This document shows, in pieces, positions 6,142 to 11,406 of a DNA stretch of 11,406 bases (within the stretch, counting starts at the first letter, position 1; every line of letters starts with the position of its first letter). Below the pieces are notes generated by a model. The model was given only the letters and a program-made list of their open reading frames with translations. It had not been told where the DNA came from and searched no databases. Origin of the DNA: an uncultured Nitrososphaerota archaeon (GTDB taxonomy: Bacteria > Bacillota > Clostridia > Oscillospirales > Ruminococcaceae); the NCBI GenBank assembly GCA_934869045.1, contig CAKXAF010000013.1, forward strand, positions 1-11,406, read 5' to 3'. The position numbers were made by a program, and so were the translations under genes.

Positions 6142-8033
6142 TGCCAGGACCAAGACCCATGCAGACGGCCAAACCCAAGAGCGCCTCCAAAACCTTTTTC
6201 CGTGTTATCGGCTATATGTTCCGGCAAAAATGGGTGCTGGCCATCGTGCTTGTGCTCGTGCTGATCAACGCGGGGGCCGGCGTCGCGGGGACCTATTTCC
6301 TCAAACCCATCCTCAATGACTACATCGTCCCGTTTATCGGGAAAAGCACGACGGCGGCGGATCTGTTGCCCTTTATCCGGATGCTGGCCGTCATGGGCGG
6401 CATCTACCTGTTGGGCGCACTGTCCGGATACGCCTGTAACCGGCTGATGATCCAAGTCTCCAACCAGACCCTCAACGCCGTCCGCAGGGATCTGTTCAAC
6501 AGCCTCCAGGATCTGCCCATCTCCTTTTTCGACACCCACACCCACGGCGAGCTGATGAGCCGGTTCACCAATGACGTGGACACTCTCCGGGAGGCCATCA
6601 GCATGGGTGCGACCCAGCTGATCTCCTCCGCTGTGACGGCTGTCTCCACCTTCGTCATGATGGTGATCCTCAGCCCCATCCTCACTTTGCTCATCGTGGC
6701 GATGCTGGCGCTGATGCTCTTCCTCATCCAGTTCATCGGCGGACGCAGCGCACGGCTGTTCAAGCGGCAGCAGAAGGCGGTTGGCGCCCTCAACGGCTAC
6801 ATCGAGGAGATGACCGAAGGGCAGAAGGTGGTCAAGGTCTTCTGCCACGAAAAGGAAACCAAGGAGGGCTTCGACGTCCTTAATGAGGAGTTTCGGGCCG
6901 CGGCCACCGACGCCAACACCTACGCCAGCATCATCATGCCGATTATGGGGAATCTTTCTTATGTGAACTATGCCCTGACGGCGGCGGCCGGATCCATGCT
7001 GGTCATCCGGGGGATGATGGATTTGGGCTCCATCGCCTCCTTCCTCCAGTACACCCGCTCCTTCTCCCAGCCGATCACGCAGATCTCTCAGCAGTTCAAC
7101 GCCCTGCTGGCAGCGCTGGCCGGCGCGGAGCGGATCTTTGAGATCATCGATACGCCGCCGGAAGCGGACAGCGGCTACGTGGAGCTTGTCAACGCCCGTG
7201 TCTCCGCCGCCGGGAGTATCACCGAAAGCGAAAAACCCACCGGGATCTGGGCGTGGAAGCACCCCCATTCCGCCGACAATTCCGTGACCTACACCCTGCT
7301 CCACGGCGACGTGGAGTTTGAGGATATCTCCTTCAGCTACGACGGTAAAAAGGAGGTGCTCCATCATGTAGGCCTCCACGCCAGGCCGGGACAGAAAATT
7401 GCCTTTGTCGGCTCCACCGGCGCGGGAAAAACCACCATCACCAACCTCATCAACCGGTTTTACGAGCTGACTGATGGAAAGATTCGGTATGACGGCATCA
7501 ACATCACCAAGATCAAGAAGGACGATCTGCGGCGCTCTCTGGCCATGGTGCTCCAGGACACCCATCTTTTCACCGGAACGGTTCGGGAAAACATCCGCTA
7601 CGGGAGGCTGGACGCCACCGACGCGGAGGTGGAAGAGGCGGCGCGGCTGGCCAACGCCGACTTCTTTATCCGCCATCTGCCGGAGGGATACGACACCCTG
7701 CTGACCTCGGACGGCGCCAACCTCTCCCAGGGACAGCGGCAGCTCCTGGCCATCGCCCGGGCGGCTGTGGCGGATCCGCCGGTATTGATTCTGGACGAAG
7801 CGACCTCCTCCATCGACACCCGGACGGAGGCGCTGATCGAAAAAGGCATGGACCGGCTAATGGAGGGCCGGACGGTATTTGTTATCGCCCACCGGCTGTC
7901 CACCGTCCGCAACGCCGACTCTATTCTGGTGCTGGAAAACGGCTGCATCATCGAGGAAGGCAGCCACGAGGAGCTGATTTCCCAAAAAGGCAAGTACTAT
8001 CAGCTGTATACCGGCCAGTTTGAGCTTTCTTAA
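6141..8033 (+). CDS. ABC exporter half-transporter, catalytic-site subunit (permease fused to ATPase)
   Basis: A 630-residue partner of the preceding subunit, with six transmembrane helices in about residues 20-320 and then a nucleotide-binding domain. Its own ATP site is complete: Walker A GSTGAGKTT (K430), Walker B LILDE with catalytic E553, and H-loop H584 (IAHRLS). Its signature motif is degenerate, LSQGQ (528-532) instead of LSGGQ. Signature motifs act in the opposite site, so the dimer gets one full catalytic site (this Walker A/B with the partner's VSGGQ) and one dead site. This matches TM288 and BmrD. Between the membrane and ATPase parts is a longer linker of about 50 residues (about 341-390, containing TGIWAWKHPHS). 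The ATG at 6141 overlaps the upstream stop as TGATG, with GGGAGGG upstream, so translation is coupled. No convincing terminator follows, so some read-through into the next gene is possible. Confidence 0.93.
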   Translation: MPGPRPMQTAKPKSASKTFFRVIGYMFRQKWVLAIVLVLVLINAGAGVAGTYFLKPILNDYIVPFIGKSTTAADLLPFIRMLAVMGGIYLLGALSGYACNRLMIQVSNQTLNAVRRDLFNSLQDLPISFFDTHTHGELMSRFTNDVDTLREAISMGATQLISSAVTAVSTFVMMVILSPILTLLIVAMLALMLFLIQFIGGRSARLFKRQQKAVGALNGYIEEMTEGQKVVKVFCHEKETKEGFDVLNEEFRAAATDANTYASIIMPIMGNLSYVNYALTAAAGSMLVIRGMMDLGSIASFLQYTRSFSQPITQISQQFNALLAALAGAERIFEIIDTPPEADSGYVELVNARVSAAGSITESEKPTGIWAWKHPHSADNSVTYTLLHGDVEFEDISFSYDGKKEVLHHVGLHARPGQKIAFVGSTGAGKTTITNLINRFYELTDGKIRYDGINITKIKKDDLRRSLAMVLQDTHLFTGTVRENIRYGRLDATDAEVEEAARLANADFFIRHLPEGYDTLLTSDGANLSQGQRQLLAIARAAVADPPVLILDEATSSIDTRTEALIEKGMDRLMEGRTVFVIAHRLSTVRNADSILVLENGCIIEEGSHEELISQKGKYYQLYTGQFELS

Positions 8034-8095
8034 GACCGGTTCAAAAAGGCAGCCAGATTCTTTCACGAAATATTCACCCTCTCAGAAAGGATTTG

Positions 8096-8104
8096 TGCTA
8101 TACT
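8096..8104 (+). promoter_or_regulatory. Extended -10 promoter element for the zinc-ribbon gene
   Basis: TGC-TATACT (8096-8104) matches an extended -10 box, 36 bases before the GTG start. No good -35 lies at the standard distance; TTCACC (8073-8078) is 20 bases upstream. It suggests the small gene has its own promoter as well as possible read-through from the ABC operon. Confidence 0.45.
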
Positions 8105-8140
8105 GATAGCAGAATTTGAATTTTGAAAAGGGGATCTTCC

Positions 8141-8554
8141 GTGAACTGGCTGAGAAATTTTATGATGGGACGCTATGGCGTCGACCAAATGAATATCGGT
8201 GTGCTGATTCTCTCCATGGTATGCACGCTGATTGCCTCCTTCACCGGATGGCTGCCGGTTTCCCTGCTGGGGCTGCTGCTGCTGGCGTATGGGATCTTTC
8301 GGATGTTTTCCCGGAACGCAGCGGCCAGGGCTAGAGAAAACCAGGGCTTTTTGAAGGTCTGGAACCAGGTCAAAGGGGTCTGGTACAGGATAAAGCGCTG
8401 GTTTGCGGGAAAGCAGAGTCAGTTCCGGGATCGCAAGACCCACTGCTATTTTTCCTGTCCCAAATGCCGGAAGAAGCTGCGGGTTCCCAGGGGAAAGGGA
8501 AAAATTGAAATTTGCTGCCCCATCTGCGGCACGAAGTTCATTCAAAAAACATAA
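8141..8554 (+). CDS. Small membrane protein with C-terminal zinc ribbon
   Basis: A 137-residue protein in three parts. Residues 1-18 contain MNWLRNFMMGRYGVDQMN; the 'F(M/Y)xGRYGxDQ' motif recurs in small uncharacterised clostridial membrane proteins (recalled, not searched). Two hydrophobic segments follow (about 19-37 and 40-56), then a basic, tryptophan-containing linker. The C-terminal 35 residues form a zinc ribbon with two knuckles, CPKC and CPIC, 22 residues apart from first cysteine to first cysteine, with an additional cysteine just before the second. The start is GTG 8141, with AAGGGG (8128-8133) seven bases upstream; an in-frame TTG at 8123 precedes that site and is less likely. The gene appears to stand alone between the exporter operon and a strong terminator. 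The function is unknown; a membrane-anchored zinc-ribbon that binds protein or nucleic acid at the inner face is only a topology-based guess. Confidence 0.82.
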   Translation: MNWLRNFMMGRYGVDQMNIGVLILSMVCTLIASFTGWLPVSLLGLLLLAYGIFRMFSRNAAARARENQGFLKVWNQVKGVWYRIKRWFAGKQSQFRDRKTHCYFSCPKCRKKLRVPRGKGKIEICCPICGTKFIQKT

Positions 8555-8558
8555 ACAA

Positions 8559-8600
8559 ACGGCGGAAAGACCTGGATCTTTCCGCCGTCTGTCTTTTGTC
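8559..8600 (+). terminator. Intrinsic terminator after the zinc-ribbon gene
   Basis: A perfect 12-bp stem, ACGGCGGAAAGA (8559-8570) and TCTTTCCGCCGT (8577-8588), has a six-base CCTGGA loop and is followed by CTGTCTTTTG. It begins four bases after the TAA stop. This is one of the clearest signals in the window. Confidence 0.9.
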
Positions 8601-8645
8601 GTCACATACAGCGCCAGAATCCGCTGAAATTCTGCCATTTCTTGT

Positions 8646-8660
8646 GGTTTTATCAAAACC
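8646..8660. promoter_or_regulatory. Inverted repeat upstream of the DUF4867 promoter, possible operator
   Basis: GGTTTT (8646-8651) and AAAACC (8655-8660) form a perfect 6-3-6 inverted repeat. It ends four bases before the likely -35 box. The location suits an activator or repressor of the downstream sugar-metabolism genes, but a repeat this short and A+T-rich can occur by chance. Confidence 0.25.
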
Positions 8661-8663
8661 CTA

Positions 8664-8692
8664 TAGGCAAAAAAAATCGAATATGGTATACT
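8664..8692 (+). promoter_or_regulatory. Probable promoter of the DUF4867/isomerase unit
   Basis: TATACT (8687-8692) with a preceding TGG (8684-8686) forms an extended -10 box. TAGGCA (8664-8669), a 4/6 match to TTGACA, lies 17 bases upstream. The ATG of the first gene is 35 bases downstream, with AGAAAGGTG (8711-8719) as the ribosome binding site. Confidence 0.6.
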
Positions 8693-8727
8693 GCAGATAG
8701 AAATTCCTGAAGAAAGGTGCGGTTTTT

Positions 8728-9371
8728 ATGGCGATTCCAATTCAATCGGTCACCAGCCCCTCTTTCCGCCCCTACGGCAGGGTTCTGAAGGGATATGACT
8801 TCTCCGGGCTTCTGAAAAACCTGCGGGAAAAACCCCCTGCCCGACGGACGGAACGGTCTACTTGCCCTCTGCCCCAGCCCTGGAGGAGGATGCGGCGTAT
8901 GGCGCGCTGCAAAATCGCTTTTACGGCGGGATGCCGGTTCAAATCGGCTGCTGCAACGGCTATAACACTCTGCTCAACTGCCTGGAATACCACCGGGCCA
9001 GCGAGGTCAATATCGCGGCGGACGATGTGATCCTACTGGTCGCCCGACGGCAGGATATTGCGGACGGCGTGCTGGACACGGCCAGGGTCGAGGCCTTTCT
9101 GCTTCCGGCGGGAACGGCAGCGGAGCTTTATGCGGAAACACTCCACTACGCGCCTTGTTCCGCCAGGACCGAAGAGGGATTCCGGGTGGCTGTCGTGCTG
9201 CCCAAGGGAACCAATCTGGAAAAACCTGCGATCTGCCCCGGAAACGCGGAAGACAAGATGCTTCGGGCGGCCAACAAGTGGCTGCTGGCCCATCCTGACT
9301 CCCCGGAGGCCGCTCAGGGCGCCTATGTGGGGCTCTGCGGAGAAAACCTGAATCTGGAAGGACAAATTTAG
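8728..9371 (+). pseudogene. DUF4867-family protein gene, interrupted by a frameshift near 8828-8840
   Basis: The gene starts with ATG 8728 and reads MAIPIQSVTSPSFRPYGRVL, then GYDFSGLLKNLREK, and then loses the family frame. The remainder continues in the -1 frame as CPTDGTVYLPSAPALEED and onward through YGGMPVQIGCCNGYN, LNCLEYHRASEVN, FLLPAGTAAELY, LHYAPC and NKWLLAHPDSPEA to the TAG at 9369-9371. Both halves match the DUF4867 family as I remember it, a cupin-like protein often encoded beside fucose-isomerase-like proteins. Adding one base in the A5-C5 run (8828-8837) restores a continuous protein of about 214 residues, with E-K-T-P-C-P across the join. As written, the first frame continues out of phase to 9030. 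A sequencing error in a homopolymer is the main alternative to real loss. The biochemical role of the family is not known to me; a link to sugar isomerisation or epimerisation is inferred from its neighbour. Confidence 0.8.
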
Positions 9372-9393
9372 CGACTGCAAAGGAGACTGCGTT

Positions 9394-10852
9394 ATGAACA
9401 ATATTCCGATGATCAAGCTGGGGCTGATTTCCGTCAGCCGCAACTGCTTCCCTATCGAACTTTCCGAAACCCGCCGCCATGCGGTAGCTGCGGCCTGCGG
9501 CAGCGCCTGCGTGGAGATCTACGACTGCCCCGTCACCGTTGAGAACGAAAAGGACGCCAAAAAGGCGGTGGAGGATGTCCTCGCTGCCGGGGTCAACGCC
9601 CTGGTAGTCTATCTGGGCAACTTCGGCCCGGAGACTCCGGAAACCATGCTGGCGCAGTTGTTCGGCGGACCGGTGATGTACTGCGCTGCCGCAGAGGACG
9701 ACGGCAACAAGCTGGTAGACGGCCGGGGAGACGCCTACTGCGGCATGCTCAACTGTTCCTACAACCTGGGACTGCGGGGTATCCGGGCTTATATTCCGGA
9801 ATATCCGGTTGGCACCGCCGCAGAAGTGGCGGAGATGATCCGGGAATTTACTCCCATCGCCGCAGCACTGGTGGGGCTCTCCAAGCTGAAGGTCATCACC
9901 TTCGGACCGCGGCCCTCCGATTTCAACGCCTGCAACGCGCCCATCCAGCCTCTCTACGACTTGGGGATTGAATACGAAGAAAACTCGGAGCTGGATCTGC
10001 TGGCGGCGTTCAACAGCCACAGGGACGACCCCCGCATTCCTGCCGTTATGGCAGACATGGCCGCCGAGCTGGGCAACGGCAACAAAATGTCTGGGATCCT
10101 GCCCCGTCTGGCCCAATATGAGCTGACCCTGCTGGACTGGGTGGAGGAACACAAAGGCGCCCGGGAGTATGTAGTCATCGCCGGAAAATGCTGGCCCGCC
10201 TTCCAGACGGAATTCGGCTTTGTCCCCTGCTATGTCAACAGCCGCCTGACCGCCAAAGGGATTCCGGTTTCCTGTGAGGTTGACGTTTACGGAGCGGTGT
10301 CCGAATACATTGGGACCTGCGTGACCGGCGCGCCGGTGACGCTGCTGGATATCAACAACTCTGTTCCGGCCAACCTTTATGAGGAAGATATCCGGGGACG
10401 GTTTGACTTCCGCCTCAATGAAACCTTTATGGGCTTTCATTGTGGAAACACCCCCATCTGCCGGCTGAATAAAGGCGAAATGCGGTACCAGCTTATCATG
10501 AAGCGGAGTCTGGAGCCGGATTCTGGAGGGCGACATTGCCGCCGGGGAGATCACCTTTTTCCGCCTGCAGGGCAACGCCAGAGGGCAGTTGAAGGCCTAT
10601 GCGGCTGAGGGCGAGGTTCTGCCGGTAGCCACCCGGAGCTTTGGCGGCATCGGCATTTTTGCCATTCCGGAGATGAACCGTTTTTACCGCCACGTGTTGA
10701 TTCAGAAGCAGTTCCCCCACCATGGCGCGGTGGCTTTTGGCCACGTTGGCAAGGCGCTGTTTGAAATTTTCAAGCTGCTGGGTGTAGACGATATCGGCTA
10801 TAATCAGCCCCAGGCCCTTCCTTACCCCACAGAGAATCCCTTTGTGAAATAA
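9394..10852 (+). pseudogene. L-fucose/L-arabinose isomerase-family protein gene, frameshifted near 10516-10528
   Basis: The ATG at 9394 follows AAAGGAG (9379-9385) and lies 22 bases after the DUF4867 stop, so the two form one unit. Residues 1 to about 376 are a continuous isomerase-like protein: an N-terminal Rossmann-like part (SVSRNCFP, VVYLGNFGPE), a central part with TFGPRPSDFNACN, and a region holding likely metal-ligand acids in CEVDVYGA and LLDINN, then GFHCGNTP. After MKRSLEPD the frame changes. The family sequence resumes in the +1 frame with ILEGDIAAGEITFFRLQGN and runs through RSFGGIGIFAIPEMNRFYRH, FPHHGAVAFGH and LLGVDDIGYNQP to the TAA at 10850-10852. The unshifted frame ends at 10608 with a meaningless tail, so the product would lack the C-terminal domain with its conserved histidines. 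The family ketol-isomerises aldoses such as L-fucose or L-arabinose; the substrate here is unknown. No sugar kinase, aldolase or transporter is visible nearby. Confidence 0.85.
10510..10528 (+). repeat. Short direct repeat at the isomerase frameshift point
   Basis: CTGGAG occurs at 10510-10515 and again at 10523-10528; with the preceding T it is a 7-base repeat (TCTGGAG, 10509 and 10522) with a 13-base period. The reading frame changes inside this interval. A 13-bp duplication, or a deletion of a non-multiple of three ending at the repeat, would each explain the shift. Confidence 0.5.
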
Positions 10853-10869
10853 CAAGCAGCGTTTTCGGT

Positions 10870-10972
10870 CAAGCCTTTTTCAAAAGGCTTGCGGACTTGA
10901 GGGCGGCCCCAAGCCGCTCTCCGCAGGAAGCGAAACCTAACCCCATCACCGCCGCGGTAACATCCGCGGCGG
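10870..10972. repeat. Cluster of three strong hairpins in the intergenic region, candidate dispersed repeat
   Basis: Three stems follow one another after the isomerase stop. CAAGCCTTTT (10870-10879) pairs with AAAAGGCTTG (10882-10891). GAGGGCGGC (10899-10907) pairs with GCCGCTCTC (10913-10921) with one G-U. CCGCCGCGG (10949-10957) pairs perfectly with CCGCGGCGG (10964-10972) around TAACAT. None has a T tract directly after it, so they are not ordinary terminators. From memory, CAAGCC-TTTTTC-AAAAGGCTTG hairpins followed by GC-rich hairpins recur between genes in Oscillospiraceae genomes, but I cannot search to confirm. The small open frames here (10897-11100 on +, 10822-11148 on -) look like by-products, not genes. 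Confidence 0.5.
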
Positions 10973-11026
10973 CATTCCGCAGAAATGTGGCCGAACAGAT
11001 TCCCTGGAACAACAACCCACAGCAAA

Positions 11027-11087
11027 ACCGCGCCAGCGAAAAGGAACGTTTTGAACGCTTCGATTCGCTGGCGCGGTCCCTTATTTT
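11027..11087 (+). terminator. Probable bidirectional terminator between the isomerase unit and the - strand ABC gene
   Basis: A perfect 14-bp stem, ACCGCGCCAGCGAA (11027-11040) and TTCGCTGGCGCGGT (11064-11077), encloses a 23-base loop that contains a weaker inner pairing CGTT/AACG. On the + strand it is followed by CCCTTATTTTG, and on the - strand by TTTTGCTG. It lies between converging genes. It resembles the 137-178 terminator in having a GC-rich stem and a loop of more than 20 bases. Confidence 0.65.
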
Positions 11088-11131
11088 GAAAAAAGCTTAA
11101 TCCAAAACCCGGGCTTGCCTCACTGGCGGAT

Positions 11132-11406
11132 CTACTGGAACTGAGCATTATAAAGCGCTGCGTAATGACCGCCTTTTTCCATCAGTTCCCGATGGGTGCC
11201 CTGTTCCACAATATCGCCGCCGTCTACTACCAAAATGGTATCCGCATTCTGGATGGTAGAGAGGCGATGCGCGATGACAAAGCAGGTCTTGTCTTTCATA
11301 AGCTCCTGCATGGCAGCTTGGATCTTCCTCTCGGTCTGGGTATCAACGTTGGAGGTGGCCTCATCCAAAATCAACATCTTGGCGTCCAGCAACATCGCCC
11401 GGGCAA
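11132..11406 (-). CDS. ABC transporter ATP-binding domain, C-terminal part (continues past the right edge)
   Basis: The last 91 residues of an ABC ATPase, reading leftward from the window edge to a TAG at 11132-11134. It begins ARAMLLDAKM, the segment just after the signature motif. Next come Walker B with an intact catalytic glutamate (LILDEATSNVDT), the D-loop, and the H-loop with histidine (FVIAHRLST). It ends with the usual exporter tail (EQGTHRELMEKGG.YAALYNAQFQ, here summarised). Residues this typical of type IV exporters suggest a permease-ATPase fusion, and the intact glutamate and histidine suggest either a homodimer or the catalytic half of a heterodimer. The ATG at 11393-11395 is internal, since the frame stays open to the edge. 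It is unrelated in orientation to the 4420-8033 exporter, and its own partners lie outside the window. Confidence 0.92.
   Translation of the reverse strand, partial: ARAMLLDAKMLILDEATSNVDTQTERKIQAAMQELMKDKTCFVIAHRLSTIQNADTILVVDGGDIVEQGTHRELMEKGGHYAALYNAQFQ

Noticed and set aside
4471..7676. Long - strand open frames (560 and 519 codons) opposite the two ABC exporter genes
   Set aside because: They have low-complexity D/G/Q/H/V composition typical of antisense frames in GC-rich genes, no ribosome sites, and no recognisable motif.
8825..8840. Programmed -1 frameshifting in the DUF4867 gene
   Set aside because: The in-frame codons GAA AAA CCC CCT do not form an X-XXY-YYZ slippery site, and A5 or C5 is short for polymerase slippage.
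9007..10575. A 522-codon - strand open frame opposite the DUF4867 and isomerase genes
   Set aside because: This is an antisense shadow of genes whose + strand protein motifs are clear.
10822..11148. Small open frames on both strands across the hairpin cluster (10897-11100 +, 10822-11148 -)
   Set aside because: They are translations of hairpin-rich intergenic DNA. They lack ribosome sites and overlap the ends of real genes.

Overview
The window looks like chromosomal DNA from a fairly GC-rich member of the Clostridia, probably close to the Oscillospiraceae/Ruminococcaceae. That placement is inferred from gene content and style: purine-rich Shine-Dalgarno sites, several TTG and GTG starts, a MarR plus paired ABC exporter operon, a small 'GRYGxDQ' membrane zinc-ribbon protein, and a DUF4867/fucose-isomerase-like pair. 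No rRNA, tRNA, CRISPR array, transposase or phage gene was seen.

Layout from left to right. Bases 1-135 hold what looks like the last 44 codons of a + strand membrane protein. It faces the - strand gene for a Ca2+-type P-type ATPase (196-2931), and a long-loop hairpin (137-178) between the two stops can terminate both. A 212-bp divergent spacer leads to a + strand gene (3144-3626) for an MGMT-family protein that lacks the methyl-acceptor cysteine. After an A+T-rich spacer with an excellent sigma-A promoter and an operator-like inverted repeat comes a tightly coupled operon (3900-8033): a MarR regulator and two half-size ABC exporters. The two exporters have complementary degenerate motifs, as expected for one heterodimer with one dead and one live ATP site. 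Next is a single gene for a small membrane protein with a C-terminal zinc ribbon (8141-8554), closed by a textbook terminator.

Bases 8728-10852 carry a two-gene unit, a DUF4867 protein followed by an L-fucose/L-arabinose isomerase-family protein. Each gene is interrupted by one frameshift, so the unit appears to be decaying, unless both shifts are sequence errors. A 279-bp intergenic stretch with four strong hairpins follows. The window ends in the C-terminal part of another ABC transporter ATPase on the - strand (11132-11406), which continues past the right edge.

Taken together the window is mostly transport: a cation pump, a MarR-controlled exporter and a further ABC protein, with a broken sugar-metabolism pair. 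I found no clear new defence or mobile system. The items most worth a second look are the cysteine-less MGMT-like protein, the two linked frameshifts, the MarR operator, and the multi-hairpin intergenic element.
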